A DNA stretch of 64,000 nt. Source: Gracilariopsis chorda. Its lineage: Eukaryota > Rhodophyta > Florideophyceae > Gracilariales > Gracilariaceae. How positions within the stretch are numbered: position 1 is the first letter of the stretch; each line of letters opens with the position of its first letter. This document shows positions 12,540 to 26,000 of this stretch, in pieces. A program made the translations under genes and the position numbers. Below the pieces are notes generated by a model. The model was not told the DNA's origin. It did no database searches and saw only the letters and a program-made list of their open reading frames with translations. Location: NCBI GenBank assembly GCA_003194525.1, contig NBIV01000140.1, positions 62,001 through 126,000 on the forward strand, given 5' to 3'.

Positions 12540-15007
12540 AGTAGAAAAAAAGTTTACAATGGACGCAATACAGCATGGTGCGGCTGGTCGGTTGATTTTA
12601 AACCAGCAAGCGTCCAAGAAGGTCTTTGATGTAACTCGCCGTCATTGAAACGCGGATAGATTCAAATGAGGGCGCAATAGTCAAGTTTGCGTCTAACCAC
12701 TCTCCCCAACGCTTGGTTTAAAGCACTGCAGGTTTGGTTGTAGTACCATTCATGCCCAGTGAGAACAGATAGTCTCTTCTGCACATCTGTTGCTCGGAAA
12801 TCAAGCCACATTCACTTGAAGCGAACTGGGAGGTGCATGAGGTATGGGAGTGGGATGCCGATGAGTATGACTGCTCGAGAAGCCTCGTTTTTGAAGTCAA
12901 CACCCTGAGAAAGTTTCCCCCGTTATACTGCAAATAGCACAGCTTCACCGTTACGTTTTGCTGCATGGGCGTGTGCTACAAGGACAGAGTCAAAGTCCAG
13001 TCCTCTGTATTTAGGTTCTGCTAGAACAGATTTCGTTGCAGCAATCATTGAAGCTCAAATCCCGGACTTCTGCCAGCGGTTCTGTAAAGTTCGTAAAACT
13101 AAGTAGCTTGGCAGAAAGACCAGTATTCCGTCTGGTATAGCGTGAAATTAATGTAGGAGAGCGTTTCCCAGTTCTTGTTGAAACGTGGGGCTTTTGTCAA
13201 CAAGAGATGTTGCTGAGAAGAGGTAGTTGGAAGGACCTCGGGTTGCCAAAGAAAGAAATAATTGGTTCTGCACATCCATCGCATGGCAGAGGGTGCTCCG
13301 TATGTAAACATCGGTTCCTGTTTCGTAGCACAAAGCTTCAATGGGTTTGCGGGTACCGGAGGTTAAAATAACGTTTGGAGAGACTTCTGCAACATCTCTG
13401 AAACAACTGGAAGCGGTCATGCACATAACACTGAGTTGTACCTTCGTTCTTGTAGGTTATTCATAAGTGCGAGAGACGGCCATGGCAAACCCTTTGGGCT
13501 CTCGGAAGAAATATTCGAGGGAGTTGACGACGCAAGCAGTGCATTGGAAGCCGTACTGAAGAATTTCGTTCAAAGGGCAAACATTACGTTTCATATTAGA
13601 GTTATTCGCAGTTTCTTCAGCGGATATGCCAGGGCGTTGCGCGATGCTTAAGGTTGAAATGGCATTGACTCGCTGTTGTTTCCGGGATTTAAGAAAATCG
13701 CGAAACAGCTGTGGTAAATGATTGTGTTTGAATCTTCCAAAGTATGTATCTGCAGACTGCCATGAGTGGAGTTGGTCGGGGGTTATTTCGGCATCAGACA
13801 AATACTTTAGTAATCAAGAGTCCTGGACGATTGGTTCATCGAAGTGGTTAGAGTGGTAAGCTGGAGCATCTGCCAGTACTCGTTCACTGAGATGTACCAT
13901 TTTGAATAGCATTTGAGATATGATGTGCAAACTGGTGTGGAACGGTTCCTTACTGTTTTGGTAACTAAGAATGTCCATTGCTAGCTGAACAGCGTTAAAC
14001 ATAGTTTTGATATCAACCACGAAGCTGTAAAAATCGCTAGCAAGATCCTCGATATTATGAGCTTCATCGAAAATGACGATGGTGTTAGAAAGGTCGAGCC
14101 CACGTGCATTTCTGCACACTTTGTCCAAAACATAGTTGTATGGGCATAACAATAACTGAGCATTGTGAAAAAGATTCTGTCTCGCATAATATGGGCAGCC
14201 TTGGAAGCTCCGTTCGAGTTGAACTAAATCCTTGATCTCCCAAGGCTCAGGGTTTTTGGTGTTTTAGGTGCAACGCATATCCGTTTCGCACGTACAATGA
14301 CAACCACGGGCGCCGTATATGAGGGCCTTACATTAGTCGCCCTTTTTGTAATCTGGTGAGTTATGAACAAGAGGATTGATGCAGTACTCATTTTGCGACC
14401 TTAAAATCGCTAACCGAGGTGCGTACTCGTTTTTCTGTAGTTCCAAAGCCAGTTGTAATATTTTGGCATGGGTTCTTGTCACGTAGAACTCCCAAAGCTC
14501 CCAAGTATTTAATGCAATGACGGATAAATGTTCGATGACATGTGGCTCTTCATGAGACGAAGATGTGGGGCTGGGGGCTGGAATGAGGTCTGAAAACAAA
14601 TTTGTACTTTTTGTGACTGCCTTGTGCGAAATCAGACGGAAATGCACAAGTGTTTGCCAGGTGGTATCCGCAAAGTGCTTAGGTGGCTCAAATTCGTCAT
14701 CATGGAGATGAATATCGTCATACATATTACCCTCTGCGTTAAGAGTACCTGACGCAAATGGTGGACTCGCATTCTGGATAGTAGTCGAGCTTGCATCAAT
14801 GGGTCTTTCGTTATCGGAAATGTATTGGCGGAGAGCGAGTGTCGAACATAATATGGCGAGTAATTTTCCTGTACCTGTCGGAGACTCGATGATTGAGTAT
14901 TGGTGGTTTTTACCCGAGCTTATGACCGAGCGCATCAGTGCGAACTGAGTGCCGTAAGCTGGATGGGTGAAAGAAACAGGAACGCCTGCAATTGGAAACA
15001 ATTGCAT
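12540..15007 (-). pseudogene. FANCJ/RTEL1-like superfamily 2 DNA helicase, left-arm copy
   Basis: Homolog of iron-sulfur 5'-3' DNA helicases of the XPD/FANCJ/RTEL1/CHL1 group, which unwind forked, displaced-loop and G-quadruplex DNA. Starting from the Met at about 15007: an AGVPVSF block, Walker A ESPTGTGKL (about 14860-14895; the usual T/S after K is L), NEYCINPLV (start of the Fe-S cysteine segment, about 14370), a CPYNYVLD block, DEAHNIEDL (Walker B, about 14055), LTSGT (helicase motif near 13365), VYRGKLSQGVDF (motif V, near 12905) and QALGRVVRR (motif VI, near 12715). Stops and frame changes interrupt it, including a TGA (13055-13057) where other family members have Trp and a TGA at 12812-12814 shared with the right arm. 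It lies directly downstream of the OrsD-RecQ gene, separated by the hairpin repeats at 15.4-15.6 kb. Decayed, but Walker B is intact. Confidence 0.85.
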
Positions 15008-15379
15008 ATTGATTTTTGTGTGGATGCTTGTGAAGAAAGAGGTTTTTGAGGGAGGGCAGGGGATCGTAGGGTTGAGAGAGGGAGGCGTACAGCCGGAAGA
15101 ACACGTTATAGATTCACTCAATAAAGCAAGGAGTTTAATAAGATATATGCCGTGTGACTGAAAGTATGTGCGTAGTGTAGTGCATCCATAACCAAGCGTA
15201 ACGATTGTGCAAAATCGGTTGTGACCTTCGAAAAGTGAAGTGACGGAGTTAGACGTGTGGGTTTTGAGCAGAGGCACCACATGACGACAAGAAATTTTTA
15301 TAGATTTCGATCTATAGCGTTTTCCTTACAATATTTTGATCCACATTGATAGCAATAATTTGGCTCTGCAGAAACCGTT

Positions 15380-15645
15380 GTGTGTCAAGCGACACCAGTT
15401 TGTTTGCACGACAGGAACCGGTTCGTGTCCTGCGAGCACAGTGGTGGCCGGGCAAAGCGCCACCTTTGTCGAGCGACGCGAGTGTGCTTGCACGACAAAA
15501 ACCAGTTCCTGTCATGTGAGCATAGTGGCGTTGACAGCGCGAATTGTGGCAAGCGGCATGAGTGTGTTTGCACTACCGGGACCCGTTCTTGTTTTGCAAC
15601 ACACTCGCGGGAACCAGGCATTTTGTGCCAAGTGAATCATTTGCC
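15380..15645. repeat. Tandem hairpin repeats between the two helicases, left arm
   Basis: About three diverged units of roughly 83 bp starting near 15384, 15469 and 15551. Each has a GTCRAGCGAC half-dyad followed by a fold-back such as cacgacaggaaccggttcgtgtcctg. The right arm holds the matching set at 26280-26530. Same motif family as at 22.3-23.0, 45.6-46.5 and 56.0-56.2 kb. Three overlapping plus- and minus-strand frames here are shadows of the repeat. Confidence 0.65.
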
Positions 15646-15784
15646 TTGCAACGACGTTAACCCGCTGCCCTCGTGTCACAATGCGCATTGTCCTTACATG
15701 GGGGATAGGCGTTCTGTCCTATGTGTATACGTGGGAAACTTGAGTAAAACGCATGTGGGTGGATGCAGATAGGGCCGTAACAGA

Positions 15785-18700
15785 TTAATTTATAACGCCT
15801 ATATATAACATGATAGAATGCGTAGCTTGGCACCAAGTGATGAGGTGGGCGAGGTTTGGCACCGAACGAGCATCCGAGGCTGTTACTGACCCTTGTAATA
15901 GGTCGTCCTTGTGCTTATCTTTGTTTGCCGTGTTCACGGTCTCCGTCTTCACGTTTTTGTAACGAATGGGGCTGCTTGGGTCAAACAGTGCAGTGACGAT
16001 GCTATCCTGCATATCAGATTTGCACCACAACACCCACGCGGCTTGTCGATGTGCGATGAATTCACAGTGTCTGGTACCAATTGTCGGTGGAGAAGCATAG
16101 GTTTTAACCCCTTTGTAGTAGCCCATGTGAAACTGGTAAAATGTACTAGGTGCTCCTTTTTTCCCGTCGCAGAGCGAAGTTTGATGAAGAGACGAGAAGC
16201 AATGGAAGCATCTTCCGTTCCCGTAAGCAAAGGAATGTTGATCTTTGAAAACCACACGATTTTCGGTTATCAAGCATGGTATGCAGACGGAGGTGAAACG
16301 TCGTGCCAGCTCTTGCATGTGATATAAGAGAAACTGTGGGGACATACATTCGAGACCCTGAAAGGCATATGCCGATAACTTTGGTGATGTACAGTACTTT
16401 CAGCTTCTTCGAGTATTTTTTGAGTTGGATTCCTTTGGGGCTCACCGGTGTGGAACCATGTTTCATGCCCATCTCTGGATAAGTCAGGGAGCGTAAGTAA
16501 CCGTTACAGTTGAAAGTCAAGTTCTTCATCGTCTTCAGCCTGCTGTCTCGGTGGGGGTTTTACGGTGGTTCTGACGTGGTTTTTCAGAGATGGCGTCGAG
16601 GAAATTGGGAAGGGTATAGAGCCTTATACAACTGGCTTTGTAGGGTTAGTTTGTGGGGTCGAAGATCTCGAACCATTGCGTTTGTTACAAACATCGCAGC
16701 TGAGAACCTGAGGGCTGAGTAAACAAATACCGGGTTGCGTCCCATCAACTTACCCGTACAATGCTTTTCGCCGACATAGTTTGTCCGTTCCATCCACGCA
16801 TTTGAGCTATTCTATCTACTCCGAGCCATTTTGTCTAAGTAGATTCTGCTGATATCGTGGTTGTTTTGATTATTGGTCGTAGATAACAAGTCCCTTATCT
16901 TCTGGAAAAAAGATTTGGAGTATATAATAACACACTGGTCAGGTTTATAGTTTCGACGCGCTCTGCCGGCTTGTTGTGAGAGGTACACTAAGCTAGCTAC
17001 ACCTCCCAAGTTGTAAACAGTACGCACATCAGGTGCGTCAAGTCCAGTTCCAAATTCCACTGTGCAAATCATTATTAAGACTTGCCTGGGGTAACAATTT
17101 GCGCTTTGTGGGGGCTAAGGGGACATCCAGTTGTGGTGTCTGAATGTAGATCAATAGAGGCCGGTATCTGTCCTGTATCGCTTCAGACTATGGGGGGTTG
17201 CGATGGTTGATAGGTCTGTTACGGTGAAGGATATGTTGTTTCGGGCAGTGCGTGTGTGATAGAGGGAAGCAGCTGAATTTTGGAGTTGGGATAGTAGTAA
17301 TGGTCTATCGGCAGGAGGAATGGTTGCACTCAGCAGCACTCAAGGAAGTTGAACGGGTACATGGTATAGACCCACATGCATATGCGCCAAAATCGGATGG
17401 AAATGTTGCAACATCAGATAGCTTTGCACCTCGTCTAGTAAAATGTTTGCAAGGCGCCAGTGGTGTGTTAAGTGTTGAACCAAAGAATGAAAGGCTTCTG
17501 AAGCCAGCACTTCCACCGATAGTATGTGCTCATCTGCAAATTCTTCTCGTCCGTCATGGCATGGGGTCGTTGAGCACTCTAGATCGAACCGTGTAACCCT
17601 CTGCACGTATTCTGCGGCCAAGGATTTTAGAGGAATAACGATGATAGATATCCATTTTTTCATGTGTATAGGTAGTCAGACTGACCACGTTTCCCAGAAG
17701 ACGAGGGCATCAAAATGAGCATTTCGTCTCTCTTTTCCCATACCGCAGCGGTTACAATAAACTGTGAATGCGATTTGAATAGAGCCGTATCGTTGCGTAA
17801 CTCTTGCCTGAGGGCATCCAGAAACCTTGGTATTAAATGTTCTTAAACTATTGGAGCCGGAATACACAACAGGGCACCTCTCCTTGGCAGCTCTTGTCGC
17901 TCTACACACCTCTACCCGGGTGACATGTACGGAAATATCTTCTTACTTTATTTGGTGGGATTAAATTGGTTAGTGGCCTGGATGGAATGTGGCTTCACAG
18001 CGGGACCTGCTCTCGTTTTGGAACCATCTTCTGAGACGATAACGTCATCTAAGGGCTTCCGGCTTGTTTTTTTTGTTTGTGGTCTGGGCTGCGAAAAGAT
18101 TGGCGATTCTGAGAAGGGTGTGCCATTGCGTAAACCATTCCTTATATTTTGGAAGCTCACTTCTTCAAAAGCCAGATGTATCTGTAGGAGTGCGAGTATA
18201 GAGCATATTAACCATGTGAGCGGACTTTCCAGCTTGATTGTTAGCTGTAGAAATGAATCGTCCATGATGGACTTTGAAAAGAGTTTTCCATGCCCTCAGC
18301 AAGTGTAGAAGAAAGAATGGAGGTGGTGCCTGCGAAGAAGTTGCAGTAGTCAGCTAATGTGGTATTGTATCCATCAGCTGAGAAACGAGCTGTGACTATA
18401 AGTCGGATAGCTCTTGCATTAAGCGCTGTTCCCTGAATGACGAAAAGCAACTTTCACTGGATATCCATATTTTCTTCGCCGAACAACAAGGATACAAACA
18501 GAGTTTCCACAAGTCGAATGAATTTGAAGTAGGTTAAAAGCACCTCCGTCGTTTTGAGTCCGAGAATCTGGGTGCTGGTTGCGCGCTGCCAATTGTGTTC
18601 TGTGTTTTAATGTATCCAGCTATTAGAATCGGTGTTGAGTCCAGGAGAATAAGAGAACGGAGATGGGTGTCGTCGTTATGCAAGCGGAAAGATTCAATTT

Positions 18701-20270
18701 CTGTTCCTTTGGCTGGGGAGTCAGAAGCAAGATGAAGCGCCACCAGCAGTCATTCTTGAACCTTTTGAGCGTACGTCAATTACAGTAATATACCATTTTT
18801 AAGCAGAAAGTCTTGGCGAAGCCGAATCGTATCCAATGCCCTCTCAGTTGGGTAACCGAGGACGAAGCATGGAACATGGAAGCTGGATGCAGAGCCCTTC
18901 CTAACATATTTCAGTACATATTCCATGTCTTTTTGGATGCAGCCTGTGTTATGCGGTTGTATAAGGAAAGAAAATCCCGGATCTCTGTTTCAAGGTGAAT
19001 CTTCTAGTGATTTCAAGTGTGTTCGGAACGAGGGGGGAGGGGAAACCCATTGAGTAGATCATTCAAAATAACACATTCCATTTCTTTGTTTAACGATTGC
19101 ACGAGATTAGCCACCTGCGACAAGCGTAGATGCACATCCTTAAAACTTGCGCAGTAAGTGTGAGTTGTACATGGTGAAAATGACACACTTAGGCTTTCTT
19201 TTGCCTTAATGCTCATAGAAACATTCAGAGTGTTTCCTATGAAAGAAAATGCGGTACTTGCCTGCATATCTAGAGAACGTGCTAGGCTCGCCATCTCAAA
19301 ATCATTTGTTTCCGGACTTTGTACACCAGACGGTCCGAGCGTGTGGAGTTCATGGATGGCACATTCTGCGACAGCGTGTTGCAAAGACGCAAGCAAGTGG
19401 GTGATGTCTTCAGCCACGAGGTACTTGTCAATAGGCTTGTCCAGTTCGGAATCGGTAACTAGGATAACCGAGGCACAAGGAAAACAATTACGGAATAACA
19501 ACCTGGTTGTCGGCGTGTACGGTTCAAGAGTCCGTAACAAACATGCTTTCAGGGTTGCATGCAGATTCTTCAACACGTTTGGTATTCTGATGACTTCCAA
19601 AGTCAATTTGGCGACCGATGTTGGCACCAAGTCATGGGAGCGGGTATTGGCGTTCGCTACGAATAACAGCAACCTTGCAACGTCTACATTGTACCTCTGT
19701 AACGTCTCGAGTCGCACAGTTTTGAAAGAAAAGATTGTTCGGTTCTTCATACTATGCAGAAAAAAAGGCGGTAACGTGCAAATTACGGACGGTGTTCGTT
19801 TCATATAGTTACCGTTGTTTGCAGAAAGCTTTGCGAAATCTGGGTTATTGCCGCGAGCCTCAATACTCTTGACGCTGGAAAGAAATACTGCGTCTTCCAT
19901 TGATATGCAAAGGCTTTCAAAGGCCAAGTCAACCTTCGTGCTTTGAATGAAGTAATTATGACATTTCTCTTCTGCGGTATTGTTTACAAATAGAATCTTC
20001 GAACGGTGTGGGTGCAAATTCCTAAGAAACGTTTCCATATGCTCCGTGTACGCACCCGTACATGGTGCGCTTTGTGTTTTCGATACTAAGTGAACCGTTT
20101 TGAGCTTGGTACCGGAGAGAGTCCTGCACATTACAGGAGGACGATTCGGAAGAGATTGGTGGTTTTCAACAAACACTGGCGGCGTACCATTTGCGATTTG
20201 TGGGAGGGGATCACGGGCGATACTTGCGTGGTCGATCTGCGAATATTTGAAGTGGGTGTAGCATTTCTTC
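15785..20270 (-). pseudogene. OrsD-type zinc-finger/RecQ-like helicase, left-arm copy
   Basis: Long gene homologous to the copy at 50.6-55.8 kb. The N-terminal part has a 387-codon open frame (20176-19013) including SAPCTGAYTEHMETFLRNLH, the position of the second zinc finger (one Cys lost), then blocks such as LPPFFLHSM and AFSFIGNTLN that align with the third copy. The helicase part follows: Walker A destroyed by a one-base deletion and a stop near 17690-17705, ILLDEVQ (motif II, about 17437), LLSATIPPADRPLL (motif III, about 17320), CTVEFGTGLD (motif V, about 17060) and QQAGRARR (motif VI, about 16985). The C-terminal part has an HMGYYKG segment before the end at 15785. The RecQ group unwinds DNA 3'-5'; OrsD-RecQ pairs are known from fungal subtelomeric genes. 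Clearly dead through the Walker A frameshift. Confidence 0.8.
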
Positions 20271-22260
20271 TACGTTGGTTCAGATCGCTGAAAGTAGATA
20301 AGCTCTGATGTGATCCCCTCATAAATTGCAACTGTAATCAACTGACCGTCCAGTCGTTTATGAGAAGGACCCTTCACGAGTGGATTGGTCATAGACCACA
20401 GTTGTGGACAGCCCCACGTGTACGGCGGGTCTTTGCCTACGATTAGGGTATTTGTTTAGATATTTTATACTCGGAGATCCCAACATAGTACTTAGTGCGG
20501 CTGCTGCAGGCAGCTCTCTCAGTAAAGTGACAAGCACCCCTTTTGCCCTCAACTTAGAGGTTCCTTTTTGAACAAGTGGTCTCAGAGCACTGCCTTCACG
20601 GCGCTTTACCGGCTGACCAGGTTTGCAGTATAGCGCGAGAAATACCTCTTTGTCTGGGCCATTGTCCATCGCTTTCTCCGTTGTTTTCGGGTGTGTTTTT
20701 GTTGCATTTTGCGTGTGTTGCTGGAACACCGCATACCGTGTGGATTTCCACTCTCCGTATCCTTCCGCATTGGAATTCCTGTTTACTGCCCGTGAATAAC
20801 TTCACACTTTGTCTTAGACGTGCCACTCTTTTCCCCGTCACCCTGCCCTCTAGGACAGTTGCTCGCAAGGCAACGCCCGTTTCGCACGGTTGTTAATGTG
20901 GCCACCCCACTGCCAAGACCCCTACAGTCATAAGGCGGTATACCACATAAATTGGTCTCCCGATTTAGAATGGCTGGATTCAGATCTTCAGTTACGCAGT
21001 TCGACATCGTCGACGAGCTTTTCTCGAAAAGGATACTGGACTCAGTTCGTGGACATCAGAATGGAACCGAAATCGAACCGTCGTCTCGGCTACGTTTATC
21101 CGCAACTTACTCAGGAACAGGAATGTGCGTATGCCCTTCAGAAGCAGCACCTGAATTGGCCCGAGCGAGGGTTGTAGCTTCCGCTAAAGCAGTGTTCATT
21201 TCGGGCATGGCCTGCGACCGATTAGCCGCAACCCTTACCACCCCCACATATTCCGTAGACGTTGCACCCTGACCGGTACCCACGGCCGACAAAGAAACAG
21301 ACCCCTGCTTCATGAGAGTCCCATCAGTAATACCGGACGCCTGTGCTTCTATAGGCGCCACTTTCTTAGGGGATACAGCCCGGACCAGCCCTCGTGGGCA
21401 GTAGGTGACGGAAAGTACCGTAGCAAACTATCCTCGGTAGGCTTGGCGTTGTAGCTTCTGGGCTGAGCAGTGAAATGGTTTTCAACAGACGTGTGCTGCA
21501 TAATACAGCAGGTAACCACCAGCTTCAACAAGACCGTGTCGTCGAGCCAGTTTCTTGGAGAATCGCTGCAGAGCGCTCCTGATTTCGCCTGGTTGTACTG
21601 GACGCCAATGTTGCACGAGGAGAAGGTCCAGGGAGTACTTGGGGTCGCATTAGGTCTAGGTCCCAAGCATACATTCCATAAAAGGTTATCTCGGATAGAT
21701 GCTTCAGAGGGGGTTCGGTTCCTTTAAACGGGTATGTATAGGCGTCCATCTTCTCCCTTTTATAATGCTTTTTCTCACTACAATCAGACCCTCCCCGGTT
21801 TTTGTACACGCGGACAATGGATGCCCATGGAGAATGCAGCGACACTCGCCTTCGCCCTCAAACACTGTAGCAATCCCAACGACATACCCGTTCGCCAGAA
21901 GCAAAGACACTGACGCCCCTGGTACGATTGCTGATTACGACATGCTCGTGTGTGGAGTTCATCCAGAACGCAAACGCTTCAGGATAGGTGCAGACGTACG
22001 GCGGAATGTTTCGAGCGACAAATGGATAACGCGTAAAGTGCTTAAAACATGATTCACTAACCCTTTAACATAAGCCGTAGCAGATGGACTCACGCGAACT
22101 GTTGAAACAACCGCCCACGACGGCACAGTAGAACAGTCCCGACCATTCCCTCCCTTTATTTACGAGACTCTTCTCGGAAGCGGCGCCAACAGCACTATTT
22201 TTTCCATTGGAGTACGGGCTATTTTTAATACCCACATGTTTCGATTTTTCGGACATTCTC
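20271..22260. other. Unassigned centre of the inverted repeat
   Basis: Unpaired DNA between the arms. Open frames of 95-123 codons overlap on both strands (for example 20358-20729 minus, 20952-21272 plus, 21107-21361 minus), with no recognisable motif. The part up to about 20.7 kb could hold the lost first zinc finger and start of the left OrsD-RecQ gene, but I could not align it to the copy at 50.6 kb. Nothing resembles a transposase, recombinase or origin. Confidence 0.3.
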
Positions 22261-22261
22261 C

Positions 22262-23020
22262 CATTTTATTGTGTCAAGCAACAGGCCCGGTCGTGCACGT
22301 ATCAACGTGTCGCTCGACATAACCCAGACTAATTTTTATTGAAAACAACGCCTCGTCGGACTGTAGAATGCACTACCAACCGTAGGTGTGACTGCAAACA
22401 CAACTCTGCAACGTATGTGCATGCGCTACGCACATTGCGCATTCTCTAAAATATATTTAGAACTTTTTCGCCGCGGGGTGTGTCGAGCGGAACAAGTTCC
22501 TGTCGTGCATGGCCAAGCCTGTCGCTCGACATAATCCCCCTCAAAAAAACTCAAAACAAGCGGCTGAAGGCGCTAGGCACAGGCACACACGTGTAGGGTA
22601 GAGTGCCGCTCTTACACGTACGTGCATGCCCAACGCTCCATGCACTTCAACATAAATATTTTTTCAAAAATTTCGGCCCGCCAGGTGTGTCAAGCGATAC
22701 GCGCGGCTGTGCACGACCGGGCCTGTCGCTCAACACACCGCCCACAATAATAAAAGCAAAAATAAAGGCACGTGCGACGGCGCTCGAGACAAACCCACAC
22801 GTGGGGTTTACGTACAACTCTGACGCGCATTTATATACGCCATGATCCATGCACTTTCCCTCAATCTTTTTTTTTGGGTGCCAAATGTGTCGAGCGACAC
22901 GCGCGGTCGTGTACGACGGTAATGGGTTCCTGTCGTACACGGCTGGGCCTGTTGCTCGACACAATCCCCCCTAAACAATGCAAAAATAAAGGTGTTGGCG
23001 ACGGCTTTTGATAAAAACCC
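22262..23020. repeat. ~205-bp tandem hairpin array at the palindrome centre
   Basis: Four units beginning near 22268, 22477, 22686 and 22885. Each opens with TGTGTCRAGCGR and closes with TGTYGCTCRACA. An inner hairpin is best kept in unit 4, where cgtgtacgac pairs with gtcgtacacg around a GGGTTCCT segment. The ~140-bp intervals between hairpins also repeat, with an aataaaggcacgtg-like stretch and a conserved catgcactt word. The array lies immediately inside the inner end of the right arm. Frames at 22603-23032 on both strands are translations of the repeat. Confidence 0.7.
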
Positions 23021-23092
23021 GGTTCTTAGCACTCAATACATGAAAACACAGAACACAACTGGCGGCCCGCGTCCATTACGCTAATTCACGCA

Positions 23093-26000
23093 CCCTAAAA
23101 CGGCGGAGATGCTTCAACCTACTTCAAACTCATGCGCCCCGTTGAAACTCTGTTTGTGCCCTGGTTGTTTGGTGAAGAAAAGAAAGATATCCAGTGGAAC
23201 ATGCTTGTTGCTGTTCAGGGAACAGCGCTTTCTGCAGAAGCCATCCGACCTGTAGTCACAGCTCGTTTCTCAGCTGCTTGATAAAATATCATATTTTCTG
23301 ACTACCGCAACTTCTCCGCGGGTATCACCCCCGTACTTCCTTCTACACTTGCTGAGGGAATTTAAATCTCCTTCTAGAAGTCCATCATGGAAGAGTTTTT
23401 TCATACAGCCCACAATCAAGATGGGCAATCCGCTCAAAATGCTGAAATGCTCTATGCTCACACCCCTACAGATATAACCGGCTTACGACGAAGTAACCTT
23501 TCGAAATATAAGGAATAATTTACTCAGTAGCACATCCTACTCGGAATCACCATACTTTTCCCAGCCCAGACCGCAAAGAAACGACCAAGCCTGAAGCCCT
23601 TAGATTACGTTATCGCCTCAGAAGATGCTTCGGAAACGAGAGCAGATCCCGCTGCGAAGCCATTTTCCATCCAGGACGGGAACCACTCTACTCCCACCAA
23701 ATCCAGTAAGAAGACATTCCCGTACATGTCACCCGGGTCGAGGTCTGTAGAGTGACCAGAGCTGCCGAAAGGAGGTGCCGTGGAGTATACTCCAGCGCCG
23801 ACAGTTTACGACGATTTAATCCCAAGGGTTCTGGACCCCCTCAGGGAAGGGTTACATAACGATACGGCTCCATTCGAATCGCATGCACAGTTTCTTATAA
23901 CCGCTTCGGTATCGGAAAAGAGAGAGACACTGCTGGTTCTGACGCCCACTTCTTCTGGGAAAACGTGGTCAGTCTTACTACCGATGTACATGGAAAAAGG
24001 CTTTATGAAATCTATCATCGTTGTTCATCTAAAAGCCTTGGGGGCATACTACGTGCAGAGTGTTACACCGTTCAATCTAGAGTGCTCAATGACCCCACGC
24101 CATGACAGACGAGAAAAATATACAGTTGTATACATACTATCGGTGGAAGTGCTGGCTTCGGAAGCCTTTAATTCTTTGGTTCAACACTTGACACACCACC
24201 AGCGCTATGCTCGCATTGCACTTGAAGAGGTGCACTGCTATCTCATATGGAAACACTTCCATCTGGCTCTGGCGAATATGCATTTGGTTCTAAACTATGT
24301 ACGCGTTCACGTTTCTCGAGTGCTGCTGAGTGCAACCCTTCCCCCTGCCAATAGACCATTACTACTATCCCAAATTCAAGTTTCTGCTGCTTCCTTCTAT
24401 CACACCTGCACCGCCCGAGACAATCTATCTTTCACTGTAACAGACCTGTCAACCACCGCAATACCCCATAGTTTGAAGCGCTACCAGAGAAATACCGGAC
24501 TACATCGATCTACATTTTCTTAATTTACCGAGCAGGCACCACACCTCTTCGCAAACGATGTTTCCAACTTCTTACTCACAACGGACGAACGGTTGGTTCG
24601 AAATATGCTCCTTTTCCTGACAAGATCAGACACGAAATACTGCCACACTTACCTTACCTAACAGGACACAATGCCTTGTTGAGATACAAACCCCGATATA
24701 ACCCTCACCATCTTACTATACCATGCGGGACACGCACACAACAATAAGACCAACACACACCACAATTTGATGTCCGTTCAGCCCCCACAAACCGTAAACT
24801 GTTACACCAGGAAAGTCCTAATAATGATTTGCACAGCGACGTTCGGAACCCGACTTGACGCACCTGATGCGCGTATCGTTTACAGCTTGGGAGGTGTACC
24901 GAGCTTAGTGGACCTCGTGCAGCAAGCCTGCAAAGCTGGTCGAGACAACAAACCTGCAAAGTGTGTCACACTATACTGCGAGTCTTATTTCCAGAATATA
25001 AGGGCCTTGCTATGTACGACCAATACTCAAAAAGAGCACGATATCAGCAGAAGTTACTTAGACGCAATGACTCAGAACCGATGGAATAGCTGAGAAGCGT
25101 GGATGAAATCAAACACATTATGTCGGGCCAACGCACTGTACGGGTACGTTGATGGGAATCAACCCGGTATTTGTTTATTCAGCATCCAGGTCCTCAACTG
25201 CGATGTTGGTAACACACGCAATGGTTCGAGACCCTCAAACCCACAAACGGACCCAACAAAGCCAGTTGTACAAGGCGTTACACGCTTCCCAATTTCTTCG
25301 ACGCCATCTCTGAAAAACTACGTGAGAGCCACCGTAAAACGCCCACCGAGACAACACGGTGAAGACGGTGAAGAACTGGACTTTGAACTGCAACCGTTAC
25401 CGACGCTGCCTGACCTAGCCAGAGATCCGCATGAAGCAAGGTTCAGTACCGGTGAGCCCTAAACGAATCCAACTCAGAAAAAACTTGAAGAAGCCGGGAG
25501 AACTGTACACCACCACAGTCATCGGCAAATACCTTTCAAGAGCTCGAAAGTATGTCGCCACAAGTTCTGGTACACCACATTCCAGATCTGGCATGACGTT
25601 TCACCTCCGTCTGCATACCATGATTGATGACCAAAAATCATGTGGTTTCCAAATATCAACATTCCTCTGCTTACTAAAAGAGAAGATGCTTCCATTGCTT
25701 CTCGTCTCTTCATAAAACTTCGCTCTGTGACTTGAAAAAAAGAGCACCTAGTTCATGTTACCAATGTCACATGGGGTACTACAAAGGGTTTTAAACGCAT
25801 GCTTCTCCAGCAACGTTCTGTACCAGACAGTGTGACTTCATGGCACTTCAACAAGCCGCGTGGGTGTTGTGGCGCAATTCTTCAGATATGCAGGATAGCA
25901 TCGCATCTGCACTGTTTGACCCAAGCAGCCACACTCCTTACAACAACTTGAAGACGAAGGCCATGAACACGGCAAGCAAAGATAAGCACAGGTTCTACCT

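Noticed and set aside
15312..15772. Several overlapping frames on both strands with Cys-rich repeated peptides
   Set aside because: They are translations of the tandem hairpin repeat; the same peptides appear wherever the DNA repeat occurs (11.4-12.1, 22.6-23.0, 29.8-30.5, 45.6-46.6 kb).
18545..23093. Head-to-head telomere fusion at the palindrome centre
   Set aside because: No run of perfect telomere repeats was seen at the centre; only scattered G/T words exist, mostly in the outer arms.
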